Shown one piece after another: positions 14,228-27,573 of a stretch of DNA of 64,000 nt (positions are counted from its first letter, which is position 1; each line of letters starts with the position of its first letter). Origin of the DNA: Epichloe hybrida (taxonomy: Eukaryota > Ascomycota > Sordariomycetes > Hypocreales > Clavicipitaceae). The notes under the pieces were generated by a model. The model saw only the letters and a list, made by a program, of their open reading frames with translations. It was not told where the DNA came from and made no database searches. The translations under genes and the position numbers were made by a program. The stretch spans positions 868,001 through 932,000 of the forward strand of contig JAFEKR010000016.1 of NCBI GenBank assembly GCA_019022495.1, written 5' to 3'.

Positions 14228-17099
14228 ATAAATCTACTCAACAGGGGGGGAAGCAAGCTCATTAGCTATTAGCAAGGAAACAAGGGAGACAGGAACTAGG
14301 ATAAACAAGTACCTTATATTACTAGGAACTTGTATGGAAACGGATGTATTATTTTATAGTACTGAATAATACCCTGTGCATTCTCCCCGTGTCTCTCTTC
14401 TACTAGCAGTACGTGCCGCTGTTATAGAGGAACGAAGGAGTGGGACATGTAGACTTGAAAGATAATTCAGGGATGTCGAGATGGGCGATTTCGTGCGTTC
14501 TAGTCGGACTAGTCGGACTACCGACCGCGCCCTTCCAACCATGAGTATGATGGGGTCGGACTGGAGCGGGAGGAACGTTAGTGTTGATGGCTCCCTAAAA
14601 AGCACCGCAACCATTGTCAAGTGCGCGCCTAAAAACGAGACAGAAAAAGAGCTCGATTGTTATCAACACTCAATTGTTCTTCCCACTTCTCACGGTCACT
14701 GTGCCTAGTGAGGTTTTGGGAAAGCGCCGCGGTCAGCATCAGTGACTGCTAAGGAGCTTCACAGACCTGGTCTTTCGAATGGCAGCAGAAGAAAAAAATT
14801 GCATTGAAATTCAAAGCACCATGACGTCGCACCCCGCGAGAGAAGCTTGTCCACCCTCGGAACCCATGACTTTGAAAAAGAAAAAAAAAGAACAGTCATG
14901 TTTGGTCAAGAGTGCTCACTGTTTGAGATCAATCGAGGGATAGAGACAAGACACCCTTGAGGTAAGAGACTGGTTTGAAGATCGATATTTAAATCTCTGT
15001 GTTTCCAAACCGCAATAATCAGAGGAAGCGCAGCAGTTCTGAAAAGAGCTGTTTGAGTCGCTCCTTCCTTGTTTTCTAGATGAGCGACCGCCTCCTGCCC
15101 CCATGTGGTCTCGGCCAATGACTGACTGCAGCATGAACAGAAAAAGAGAAACAATGATGGAATCCCACCAAGTCACGACATGGCAAAGGTTTGGCAGTCG
15201 ATGGCTCGCGAGGCTGTCGTGAATCAAAGTCAACTGGTGGCTGGAGCTCTGACCTTGATGGGGCGGCCACGACTCACGAGTGAGCTTGACCTTGGAGTTG
15301 ACGTTCGCTCCGGCAGCCACATGATTCTTCTTCTTCTTTTCTCTTCTTGAGAAAGGGGGGGGGGGGGGATGGTCGAATGTTGATACTTCTGAAAATGCGG
15401 GCTGTCGTATCTTGGTCAACGTGCCAGATTGAGACATTGAGACCCTATCAGCTTGTGCGACGTCCAGCAACCTCCAGCACTGATCAAATTCCATGTGGCA
15501 TTGTCGTACAAAGTCGACCATCACGCCACCACCACCCACCCGATGGTCAAACGGTTTAGTGTGGACATGGGTTCACGCATTCCATGGATCCACTGCACGA
15601 GGTGAGATCTGTGCTTGCTTCCACACGTGGAGGACTGTTTTCAGGTACACGCCACACCCCATGGTGGCTCGAAGACTTTTGCTCGATACCCTCGAGCTTC
15701 TGATCGCCGGCTTGACCGCGTTGATGGGTTTGTCAAGCATTCATAACAACTTGCTCCAAGGAGGCGCTCCAAGACTTGATCAAAGGGCGAGACGAGGATT
15801 CCGATAACCTGCGTTCCATGTATCTATCTGGGCCGACTCCAAGGCAACACGGAGTAATAGGGATGATATCAAGACATTGACTGGCATTCGGTTTTGGACT
15901 TATCTCCCCACAAGTTGCGCCGCAGGCGGATGGCGGCCACTAGTTTCAGTGCGGCGCTAGCATCGAGCGACGAGCGCAGGGCATGGGGACCACCAACAGA
16001 TGATATTCACGCCGATGGAGCAGCAGATACGTAGATAATAATAATAATAATAACAGGGGCTGGCGCGTGGCACCCACGGGCACTGTACGCGTTTGAAATT
16101 ATCGTGAGAGGAAGTGAGTCATGACAACTTGTATGAGGGTTTTTGGGGCCGAGATGGTTCCGAGAACTACCATACTGCCGGTCCAAGGTCGGCTTCCATT
16201 GGTCTGAGCAATTACATCGCCGATGCGCTGTTTATTTACTCCAGACATGTCCTCACGAACGACAAACTGATGATTCAACACTTGAAGACGTCCCCTCGAC
16301 CAAGCCACTGCGGCTTGAAAGTGGCTTGGAAGTGGAGTTAATTTACTGTGTAATCCGTACTGAGATGTGCTATCAGAAGCCGACATGAGCCGACATGCTT
16401 TGCCGACCACATCAAATTCTCAAACCAATCAAACAAGTGCTCCTGCAGCAATCGCTGTGGTGGGTGGGGCCTGAGCAGGCGATCGATCCAAGCCAATCTC
16501 GACGTAGGAACCGAGGTGTAGCCAAAAAAGTCTGTGCAGACCTAAAACATACAGCAGCTTTTTTGCACACGGGGGAAAAAATCCATGCGACTGATGATGA
16601 GGAGGAAAGCCGACACAAGGACAAGAAAGGTACCTGGTAATACGATCCCGATACAACGCTATCAGTGACACCGATTGATGTCGGGTCAGTCAGTCAGCTT
16701 GATGGGAAATGATCCGCTGCTGACCAAAGGACACGTCTACGATCTGTAGCCGAATACCACACACCAAGGTTGCTGTGTCGGAGCAATTGACCCTTGAGTA
16801 CAATAACCCCTGAATGATCTTACACGACTACAAGCTCCACGTGGGATAGCTACTAATAGCTCTTTACAGGGTAGAGTCGTTTGGAAATCTAGGAGTACTG
16901 ACAATAATAATAAAATCATCATTAATACTAACTATAGCTTGTGTAAGTAATGCAGCTCTTGCAAACTTGGGCAATTGTTAGTATAATAAGTATTGAATTT
17001 TGATATTTTTTTTCTGCTCATTGGTTGTGGCTAGCCAATGCGTTGAGTTTGTGAACACATTGGGGTTAATAAGTATTATAGTATAAACTAAGGCGTGTA

Positions 17100-17234
17100 T
17101 CTCCTTAACTGTTATCCACCTTGTGAAGTCACGTTAACTAGGGTCTGTATGTATTTAATTAGATAAAGGTAAACTAGAGGTACATATGATTTGCGGGCCT
17201 AACAGACTCACAAGGTGGACAACAGCTAAGGAGA
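17100..17234. mobile_element. MITE-like element with 27-bp terminal inverted repeats and TA duplication
   Basis: Bases 17100-17126 (starting TCTCCTTA, ending CCTTGTGA) are repeated inverted at 17208-17234 with only two mismatches, both A against G. The element is 135 bp and is flanked on both sides by TA (17098-17099 and 17235-17236), the target duplication of Tc1/mariner-type transposons. There is no coding capacity. I do not recognise the terminal sequence. The two mismatches are transitions of the kind RIP produces. Confidence 0.7.
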
Positions 17235-20200
17235 TAAGAAGTACCGCTAATCTGGATAATTCAATTGGATAAAAACCCCTGTCGGTACGCGATTTGTGGC
17301 CTTAGCGACACCAAAGAGATAGATCCCCATGGTTAGCTAGGCTGAGGGATCTCTGCAACGAGCTGCAGCCACCTCAGGCCCACAAGCCAAACGCTGACCC
17401 GACCGGATGAGGTCTGATCTGTCCTTTTTGTTCCAATACAGGAAACAGGAATTGGCCCAAGTTGTCGTGTACGCTAACTGTTGTTGGGTATCCCATGATT
17501 TTCGGTATTCCTGTCTCGGGCCGCTAGAATCGCAAGCAAGGGGAGACTTATCGACGTTTAAGATGGGCCAAGCCACAACGGATTGCAATAGTCACTACTA
17601 ACCAAGAGTGGATATGGATTTGTGTGCTGGCATACCGACAATTCAACCGCCGTTGTACATATTACCTCGGTGATTTCCTGGCCGTGATTGCGCTTGGCAG
17701 GCCGATGGATGAGGAAACGAAGAAAGTCTTGCCGGAAATCGACTCGTTTTCCAGCCCCGTTGTGGGCGTGGACTGGATTGCAGGGCAGGGCAGGGCACAC
17801 CAACACGTGCAGTTGTGCACCAGCCCAGTCTTGTCTCCTCGGCCGCCGGCTTTGTCCCCTTGTGTACTCCGTATTACATTGAATTGCCCTGATTTACTCT
17901 GAGAAACGAGAACGCAACTTCTTGTCCCGGACTTCTCCGCATCGAACTTCAGGTCGGTCATCAACGAAATCCCCCCCCCCCCCCGCCTCCCTTTGCAGCC
18001 ACCACAGTGCTCCCCTTACTCGAGTTCTCCTGTTCTGTCATTGTTGTTCATCACACAAGTCCTGCTGCCTGAACATGCGGCAGGCAACTCCTTGACAACT
18101 CAAACTCCACAAACCCACACGTCCACACGCTTGGGCCAGGACCGTTTCTTGCGTTCCTGACCCAAGCCCAAGGGCCACTAGTAGTAGAGGCTGGATGTCC
18201 AGTTCTCGTGCAACCCAAACTAGCGCATCCGCATGAACCAACGTGCTGGGCCCTACTAATAACTTATAACACCGGGCAAAAAACGTGCCAATAGAGAGAG
18301 ACATTGCCCACTGTGAATTGGCGCCAACGTGGACGACGTCTGCTCACACAAAGGTGCTCCGGAGCAGATGCATCTATCTCACTGTCTCTTGAAAGATAAA
18401 TCTTGGACGACCGACATGTAGGATTTTTTACGTTTATACTCATCATTGCAAGGATGAGATGAGACTCACATTGCCTCTCCATTTCTTCCGACGGAACCAA
18501 GAGAAACAACATACCGGATCTACTATTACGCTGACCATGAAGAACAGTCTGTCCACTGTGCTTCTCCTACCACACTGAATTTCTTCTTCTTCTTTGGTTT
18601 GAACCGCAATCCCCTGGTCGAATCGATTCGCCGTTCCGGGCATCTGCTCCGGCGTTCATGACAAAAGGGGCCTTTGGAGTGGTCGACAACCCCCCCCCCC
18701 TCCCCTGTCACTCCACCAGATGAACAAGGATGCGCACAGCCAGTGGCAATCAGCCTCACGCCCTCCTGTCTCGTGTGCGCTCTGCCATACAAAATTTCTT
18801 CATGGGAAGAGCTCAAGCTCCACAGGGAGCTACTCAAGCACGAAAAAAATTGATTGGAGCGCACCATTTGTTGTTAACAGTGCATGGTATTTCAAGCGTA
18901 TTCATCCATGCCTCAGTCATCAGTCAAAATATTGCTTCAAGGCAGAATGGGCCATACTGTGATGATGTCAACGCCTTTGCATGGACCGTCTGGGACAGTC
19001 TGGGGTCCCATTAGGGTAATGCTTGCTGTGTGATGTTCGGCACACAGCGAGCCATCTTGTCATTGATTAGTCGGACTATTTCGACGAGTCCACCCCGAGT
19101 GTCACCGTGGAGTCCGGAGTCCCAGTGAGATTCCCCATCCCTCGAATCCCTTTGGGCATCAGTTATGGAGTGCTGGATGTGATGTAATGCAAGAATCACC
19201 CATCATCCACCAAGGTTCTTCTGCAATTTCAGCTTCCAAGGCCGCCGGGTGCGAAAGCGGCGTCGTCGCCCCTTGACCGTGGGGCAATCGGCTCCGACAA
19301 GCAGGCGAATGACAAGCAGGAGTACTCCGTAATACCGAATACATACGTACAATACAATACATTGTAGTGTCTACACGATCCTGAAAACGAGATGGCATTT
19401 CACGGCTTCATGGCATTGACATCTGCGTCCATGGCGAATGGTAGAGGCATACTTGCCACACTGGGGTCTGTCTATTTTCTTGCGACTCAATGATGAGCTT
19501 TTGACGGCAATCAAAGGTTCCCGTGACTCCTGTTGGTCCAGTCAACGGGTACTCGATCGATTGGGGCCAACGCAGTCAGATGGCAACTGCATTTTGTTCA
19601 GGGGTCAACTGTTGCCACGATGAAATGCAATCTTCGCACACTAGCCGTCTATGCAGTCGTTGTGGAATTGAAAATATTCCCGTGGAGGCTTCAGTTCGAG
19701 CTGGCGACCCAGGGCGCGAATATTCAGAAAACCAACGACGAGTAAAACAAAAACAACAACAATGCTAATAATAAATCCGAGGATTGGAAGTCGCCACACA
19801 GAGACCTTCTGGTATCATCCAGTCGGCCAGTAGATGAACTCCGAAAAGGCCTTCTCCGCCACCAATTTTTCCTTTCAGACCCTGTCAAAGCCCGGATGGA
19901 GCCACAAAGAGCCAAGGGAGCAAGCAAGGGGGGCGCGAGCTGAGCAGGGTCTGGGGCTGCCTGGATCATACAACCTTGACGCCGAATTCTGCTCGCAGGA
20001 GTTCAGAATAGAGTACCATTTTGTCCGCCTTCCAACAGGCTGGGTCAAATTTCACTCGAGACACCCCATCTTGCTGAAATCCAATCCAACAGACGTCTGA
20101 ATCTCTGCGGCTCATCCGCGCTGCATGCACCACCGCTTCAATGTTGATGTCGCCTCCTGAATTGCCAGCCAGCAGCGCCAGCGCCAAGCCCAGCCAGCCC

Positions 20201-21257
20201 AGCCAACCCAGCCAACACAGCCCAGCCCAGCCATCATCTCACCTCCATCTCCTTGTCGTCTGTCGGCGTCGTCGTCGGTGTCGCCGTCTACAACCTACCT
20301 TCGCCGAGCAGGCACATTTCAGTCCTGTAAATTCTTTTTCTTCCAAATCAATCCACGCCCTCTTTTCGGCAACCTTTCCTTCCATGCCCCTTGCTTGCTT
20401 TTGGCCATTCGCCTTTTGATGTCATTATCCCGGAGACCCCTTCGTTCACCACCACTACCACCACTACCTACTGGGGTCCAGAACTGGTCAGTCGAGTCAG
20501 CTGGACGGAAAGCACGGTGGTGTAAGGAGTACGGGGTACGGAGTAGGAGACGAAAGGATTATCAGAGATCTCTTCGGGCTGACGCGATATTACCATATCC
20601 CCGTGCTAGATTTTTGTGCAACATGCAACCCCGGCACCCCCAAAAACGGTCATGATTTATTCGTGCCGCTTCAATGGCTATCTATGTACGTGAGAAAAAA
20701 AAAAAGGTCACGGCCGTCCGAACCAAAGCCAACCAACTTCGCGTCAGCTTTCCGGTGAACAGAGGATAGGATCCCCAGCCGTGTTCATGCCTCCTCTCCT
20801 AAGATGCCAGATCGCCAGCTTTACCATTTGCATTTTCGCTTCCTTGTTTTTATGTTGGCGCTACGGCGGAAATAACCCGATTCTTCGCATCAGCGTGCAC
20901 ACCCCCCCCCCCCCTCTTCTTCCCCCCCCAATGCCTGCCTGCTTATTTTGAAAGACTTTTGCGAGACGATGCAGACAGCGAGACAACGAGGCAAAAACAC
21001 AATCGTAATTAACGCTGTCCTGTAAATGACTTTGCCGCATAACACATAGAGATTTTGCCGTTCAATTCTGCATGATCAAGCCCATCGCAACCACTTGGGA
21101 AGTCTGTCATTGCCTCCTGCTTGTTCGCAGATGCCTGTCTCCCCCCCTCCATCCTTCCCCCCACATCCTGCACCCTGCATGCCTGCACCGCACCTTCTGG
21201 CTTGTTCGTCACGTTACCTGCCATGTCGCTGCCCTGTCGTTTGCCGGTAGCCTGCCA

Positions 21258-21258
<1 letters not shown>

Positions 21259-21288
<30 letters not shown>

Positions 21289-21299
21289 CTGCCTGCCTG
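21259..21299. repeat. CTGC tetranucleotide microsatellite
   Basis: About ten CCTG/CTGC units with one slip, about 1.5 kb before the con7 start codon and probably within its promoter or leader. Confidence 0.9.
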
Positions 21300-22767
21300 T
21301 CGAAGCTGGGACCCAAGGAACCTGCGGTGGCAGCGCTTCAGCGCTTGAGCAGCCAGTGACCAGGGGGGGGGAGCCCTCTAGCCCCAGGTCACCATCCAGT
21401 AGTTACATAGCACCAGACTTACTCCTTACCTGACCTGACATAAACCCGGCCGCGACCTTGAATGTTTTTCAATAACCTCTTCCACCCGTGCTCGCTACAC
21501 GCGTGTTTTGTCTACTGACGACATTCGCATTGTTACGCCATATCTGCGCTCTATCTTTCCTCTGCCATTTTCAGATCCGCTTTGCTGTTTGGTACTACGC
21601 TCAGGGCGACGCTCAGTTGCGGAGTTCGTCTACTTTCCTATCCCGTCGTTAATTTGTCCCGTCGCCAGAGGCCGGACGGGTTAAAAAATTCTTCGGTCCC
21701 GCACTGCTCAGTCAATACCGCACGCAATTCTGCAACTTCAGTCTTCGTCGCCACGTCAACTTCAGTCACGTAACTTTGAATGGCCTGGCACTACTGGCAA
21801 CTCACACACACGCACAACACGTCGTCGACACACCAGACGGTAGGCTAGGCGGCTGCTGGCCAGGCCGCTCCTCCTCCACTGCCCGGAATCGGCTTTCTTG
21901 GATTGGTGTTGTTTCTGTCGGTCCGTATTCCGCACTGACTGACTCTTCATCAAAAAAGTCAGAGTTCAATCCATCGCAAGACAGAGACTTTTTGCATTCC
22001 CCCCCCCCCCCCCCCACCCTCTTCTCCCTGGCTCCCTCACCCTCCTCCCACGATCCCAGCAGGTTCCCAGCAAGTCCCGTCTTGAGTCAGGCGCTAAACT
22101 CAGTTGGAATTGGGCGCTCGGCAGAGCCCACAATCGATACTGCACTATTTTAGTGTCGTGCTCCGCAATCTAGTCCAAGAGCCATCTTAGCCCCCTTGAC
22201 TTTTACTTCTGATCGTGGGCGAGCGCAAACATCCTTAGGCCCCGTCTTTAGCAAAGTTCCGCAACCCAAGACTCGGCCTAGTTCCTGGAGCCGTCAAGCC
22301 TTCGGGCTCATAAACCTGCATTTGGCCGCTTGTTCTGGCGCGTCCACTAGCACCAACACTACTTCGACCACGATCTTTGTTACCTCGTCGGCAGGCTACT
22401 TTGGATTCAGACATATACATAATTCTGAATTTGCTATCAGAGCTATTGTTTAACTGGATAACTCAATTATTGAGAGCATACGTTATCCACGCCGAGTCCT
22501 TCATTGGTCGGTCATCTGCATCTTACAACGGCCCGTCAATCATCTCGGAACGAACGACTGGACCTTTCCCGGGCTAAGCTGGATTAGTCAAGAGCTATTC
22601 GCTGCTACGGGTTGTTGAGACATTCGAGAGTCGCGAATCTACGCATTGCACGGTCTTCGTCGGGCCTTTTGTTTACCTCTGTTTGCACCCATTGTCTGTT
22701 CACGACATTGAATGCACATTGTTTTGGCCAGAAAACTTAGACGAAGCCGCCTCTTCCTCACAGCTTC

Positions 22768-24317
22768 ATGGACCGAAGTGCTCCTGAGTATTCGCAGTCA
22801 GGTTTGCCCTCGCCCTTTTCAAGCAACTACGGCGACAACCATTCTGAAGGCTCGACCGCAGATCACGCGTCTGCTGCGCATTATCCAGTCAAAACAGAAG
22901 TCGCTTACCCAACCTCAGCAACTCCCACCTCCGAATACGGCGTGTATCCTCAGTCCGCGCGATCAGGAACTTTCCCAGAGCATATCCGGCGTTCATACCA
23001 CCCTGCAAGCAACAACAGCAGCGGAGGTATGGCGCAACAGCAGAACAGTCCGTCCTTCTCCCCGCAGGATGGGCGAAGCCATGAAAACCTAGCGGTTCAT
23101 TCTGACAGCGGAGTACCTATAGACCCGTCCATCGCGGCGCCCAGCCCTACCTATCCTTATCCGCCGCCGCAGGCATCACCATATGCGCCGAACCCAGATA
23201 TGACGCACAGCTACTCCCATCCTAATAGCGGCATGTATGCCCAGCCGCGTCCCGACTGGACAGGCTACGGTCAGCATGGAGCGTCTCCCATGGCAGCAGG
23301 TCACCCTGGCGTATATGGTCATCCTCCGGCCTCTGCGCCCCAGCAGAGACCTAATCAGGTAAGCAACTCGCTGCGAATGCACTTTGAACAACAAGCGCTT
23401 GCATTCGCGACACCCGTTGTTGTGCGAGAATCCGTGGATGGGGCTTGGCGCCCGAAGTTATATATAGACTTTTGCCCTATTTTAGAACTCGAGCCCGATC
23501 TACTTGAAAGCCCACAAAGCGGGACGGTTTCGTTGTTGGGAGCTATAAACTGCGCTATCTCGAGTTCAGGTCGGCAACGCTAACGTACGCGGCTAAAATT
23601 TAGGTGTATTCGTTTGTACCGATTCCCGGAGCACAGCAGCACAAACGCCCAAGGCGACGGTACGAAGAGATTGAGCGCATGTACAAGTGCGGTTGGAATG
23701 GCTGCGAAAAGGCCTATGGAACGCTAAATCATCTAAATGCTCATGTCACCATGCAATCGCATGGACAGAAGCGAACCCCCGAAGGTATGTTACAAACTCA
23801 TCAACTGGAAGAAGCGCCTTCAGTGGTGCCTCTCTTGCCGCCCCGGTACTGACTTGATGCGTAGAATTCAAAGAAATTCGCAAGGAATGGAAGCAACGAA
23901 AAAAGGAAGAAGAGGCGCAGCGTAAGGCCGAAGAGGAGCGGCAACGCGCCGCGGCGGCGGCCGCCGTTCAGAACGGAGGGCCTGACCAAGGTCCAGATGG
24001 AACACCTACTTCAAGTTACCCAGGCTCTCGCGCTGTTCAACTCCCCCCTATCGGATATCAGCCGACGCAATATCCAGCGCCGCCCTCTGGAGGCGTTCCT
24101 CAACAAGGCCTTCCCGACTATGGCACGAGCCACATGTATTCTAGTTACCAGCCTCACTCCCCATATGGAGGACAGCCTAACCAAAACATGTACAGTCAAT
24201 GTAAGTTGGAAAGTCTTTTTTTTTTTTTTTTTCAAAAAAAAAAAAAGCAGCACAGAGGACGCGAAACTGATCATCAACTCAATCGCAGCCAACGGCGGCC
24301 AACCGCCTAGTCATTAG
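22768..24317 (+). CDS. con7: Con7-type C2H2 zinc-finger transcription factor, 378 aa
   Basis: Regulator related to Magnaporthe Con7, which controls conidium shape, conidiation, and cell-wall and infection genes. Exons 22768-23358, 23604-23784, 23865-24200 and 24289-24317 join in frame; introns are 245, 80 and 88 bp. Residues 1-197 are a disordered Ser/Pro/Tyr/Gln-rich region. Exon 2 carries the diagnostic block: VYSFVPIPGAQQHKRPRRRY, then one C2H2 finger with Cys226, Cys231, His244 and His250 (spacing C-x4-C-x12-H-x5-H). A basic/acidic helix (EFKEIRKEWKQRKKEEEAQR) and an Ala run follow, then a Pro/Tyr/Gln-rich tail. The last nine residues come from a 29-base exon. The start is the first ATG of the open frame. 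The gene stands alone with very long flanks, as is common for developmental regulators. A second possible acceptor at 24250 would change the C-terminus. Confidence 0.9.
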
Positions 24318-27300
24318 AGAAGATTTTGGTGAATAGTTGAGACGCCAGCCATGCTTTTTTCTTTTCTTTCTTTCCAAGACAAGGGATCATATCCTGGATG
24401 AACAACAGAACGGGATTACGGCTGTACACTATAAGACATTGCTGTACGAATCCACTACTTCTCCTACATATACCACAGCTGTCACATCACGTCAGCAAGA
24501 GGCTGGACCATGTTTCTGTGTCCGGGCCTCGTCGGTATTGTAATAATGAAGCGGTGTTGGCGTTGGCGCCATCGAAAAGGGAATAAAGAACGGACGGCTC
24601 AGCAGGCCATACCCCCACCAAAATAGGACTTTCTACAGTTATACGCTGATTTAAGGAGGTCAATTAGTCCCCTATTCATATTTTTGCCTCATTTCTTATT
24701 GTTTTTGGGCTCGCACACGACTATGCCCCCCTAAACTTGATGATTTTTGTCGAAGCTGCTTCTCAACCTGCCCATTGTTCGAAGTTTACCCCTGCCCGCC
24801 CCCTCCCCTTCCTGCTGTATTTTTTTTTTTTTTCGTTTTCAGATGCCCATTGCTACATTTGCCAATTTCTCCCTACTATGAAGCATGCTTTATTTTGCTG
24901 GGACAAGAAGGTGTGAGTCGGGCAATATGATGTGGCTTGAGAAGTTTTGATGGTTTCTCGCATTGCTTTACGGTGCATGGGGGTGGGTGACTTTGATTGA
25001 AGAGAAATTGGGTGGTTCATGAACCGTTTGGCGCATTTGGGACGTCTGGATATGAAATGGAGTGCATCTATCTACTCATGGGCCTGGCGATGATGAAAGA
25101 ACAGAGACGAGAGGATTTGTTTCTTCTTCCTTTTCCCCCCTTTGGCTCTCTTCTGTCTTTTTGGTCAATTTATTGATTGTCTTTGGCCGCTCTCCCATGT
25201 TTGAAGGCGTGCACTGTGCCGCAAGGCCAGTGAGAACAGGCAAGTCTTGATTAGAAGACACACAGCGAACAAGTTTTGTTGGTTGACGGGAGTGAGGATG
25301 GTACTCGATGCGGGTTTTAGCCCGCCTATGACGCTTAACTTTATATACTCCGGGGATATAATAGGAGCCATGGCATCACCTGCTAGGGAACACCGCACAA
25401 TCATACGTTTGTACAGAGAGCTTTCACAAGACGATTGCAGTGGCAGAGATTGCAATGTATACGATGGACGTTTAGATAAGTCAATCATGACCTAATCACA
25501 GCCCTCAGCTCTCCATGTTGATGATATTGTTGGAAACTTGGTCGCAGCGAGTGCCTTGGCATTGAAGACGAGCAACGATGCGATGCGTCTGCATATATGT
25601 TGGCGGCGGTCTACCCAGCCAGCAAGCACCTTGTTTTCCAGCTGTCCTGTTGCACAAGTCATGGTGGTCATTAATCTTGCTGAGGAGAGTTTTGTTTGTC
25701 GATTGGGTTGTTGGTGGACATGGGGTGAGTAAATAAGACAGATATGTAGTATGTATGTAGACACACATATTACATGGAGGAGGGTTTTGGATGATGGATG
25801 ATGATTGGAGGGACGACGGCGGCGATTGCTCCGATCCCTGAATTCGTTCGTTATGCGCGACGCAGCCTCTGCCAGCACTGAGCAGGCAACCCCAACCCGG
25901 TTAGTTTCTCGAAGGGGGGAAAACCCATGCTTCCTACATACAATACAATACAGTGTTTGTGTGTCCCGCCAAGGTTCATTTCGCGGTGTACGCCCGGACG
26001 GAACACACCAACATTGGTTCACGACCACGCGGGAACTAGTATGTATGGGCTAAATGTTGTGTAACGATGCTATACGGGAAAAGAAGATGCGGTTGCCTGT
26101 TTTGGATGAGGTGGACGGAACGGGACGAGATGATGGGGGGGGAGGGGGTGTGAACTGCGGTATGTATTACGGATTATTGGTATTGGTGTTGTATTATGGT
26201 TGTGCGCGCAGGGTTGGGAAGGGGGGGGGGAACTGCACAGTTGAGGCTTCGGATTTTGGGTTTTGAGAAGTCCTCGTGTCGTAATGGATGTGAATGGGGT
26301 GCGGGCGGCGCGGACAGAGAAGCGCCAAGATGGAAACTTGTAGGCGATAGATGGGGAGGAAGGGAGGAGAGTTTTTGGCTTTGAGTTTACGCGGGAGCCG
26401 CCAGGATGCGCGCGATGAGGTGCGAAAAGTCACTTTTGAGCCCACTTACGAGCGAATCGGACATGTGGGCGTCGCATCATTCATTTGTCGGCGGCGGGGT
26501 GCGTGCGTACATTGGCATCATCAGGACAAAGGGGAGAGAGGGAGGGAGGGTCAGTCCATCAACGAGATTGGGTGCATTGTTTAGATGAAGCTAGCGCAAG
26601 GTTATCTGAGGCTTTCGCCGACAAAGGTTGTGTCCGTGTCCCGTCCAGTTATTAGGGTTGACACCGAAGAAAATGAAAACTAGTTGCTGTAGAAATGATC
26701 TGGGGAGGGGGGGGGTGTTTTCTTTTTTCTTTTTTTTGGCCCCCTTCTGGCCTTTGCATCGTCAAAACCCAACCAACTACTGCGGCCACAGGCCCAGGAT
26801 CTTCAGATCCTCGGAGGGAATAATGAGGCTGGGGGTGGTGTGCCCCGAAACCTCGGATCGCTCTGCCGAAGGGCTAGCTGGGTTCCGTTCGGAGGACTAA
26901 GGAAATAGAAGTAGGAGCGACGATGCCATCTACTGATCCTTTTTTTTTTTTTTTTCTCCTAGTCGGGGCGCGCCATTTTAGAGTCGGGGCCCTAGTTGTT
27001 GGCCCTTGTTGTTGGCCCTTGTAGAGGTAAAGTTAGTTGCGTTAGCGCTGGCTTTGGGGATTGGAAATTTTAGCGTGGGACTGGGACACTAGTGGCCCGA
27101 TTTACCGAGACCTCGTCGAGTTTGTCTCGTTGATTGATGTGTATAAATCGAGTGAGATGGGAGTTTACGTGGAGCGGGCTTGATTCGCTTGATGTCCGGG
27201 TTGATGCGAAGATTGAGATGCTCTGTTGATGGATCCTCAGAGGGCTGGGCGTGTTGAGGGAAGTGAAAGGAGAGGGAGAGCAACATGTTTTACGGCCTGG

Positions 27301-27524
27301 CAGAGGCAGGGGCACAGGATTGATGAGGAAGAGTTTGTGGTAGTGACTCGGCGAACCCTATTTGCCATTCTTACATGTGTATGTGTGTACATATACTCCG
27401 TATACATGCATATATACAGGGGGGACGGATTTGTGTATGTACTGCATTGCATCTCTTCATGTTGGGGATTTGCAGCACAGCCTGGCCCCAGGTCTCGGTC
27501 TCGGTTCCAAAGCACTGGTAAGCT

Positions 27525-27573
27525 GGTACACCTGGTACGCCTGGTACACCTGGTACACCCGGTACACCTGGTA
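27525..27573. repeat. Short tandem array, 9-bp unit
   Basis: Five near-perfect copies of CTGGTACAC-type units in a row, followed by a CCCA run at about 27580-27596. Intergenic. Confidence 0.85.

Larger units (their letters stand above)
9742..22767. other. 13-kb stretch with no recognisable protein gene, upstream of con7
   Basis: No ORF here shows a known domain, and I could not assemble a spliced coding chain. Composition is not RIP-mutated. Contents: at least nine homopolymer runs of 10 or more C or G (for example near 10889, 11314, 11596, 12145, 12488, 15355, 17971, 18690, 20902 and 21999), TCTG and CTGC microsatellites, a TAA run near 16030, a TA-flanked inverted-repeat element at 17100-17234, and five of the seven TACGGAGTA copies. 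The last ~2.6 kb (from about 20150) is pyrimidine-rich with long CT/C tracts and may be con7 promoter and leader. Transcripts without coding capacity may exist but cannot be shown from sequence. Confidence 0.6.

Noticed and set aside
14916..15539. 207-codon open frame on the minus strand in the gene-free stretch
   Set aside because: Runs through a poly(G) tract giving poly-Pro, shows no recognisable domain and has no partner exon.
25492..26028. 178-codon open frame on the minus strand after con7
   Set aside because: No recognisable domain, low-complexity surroundings, no splice partner.
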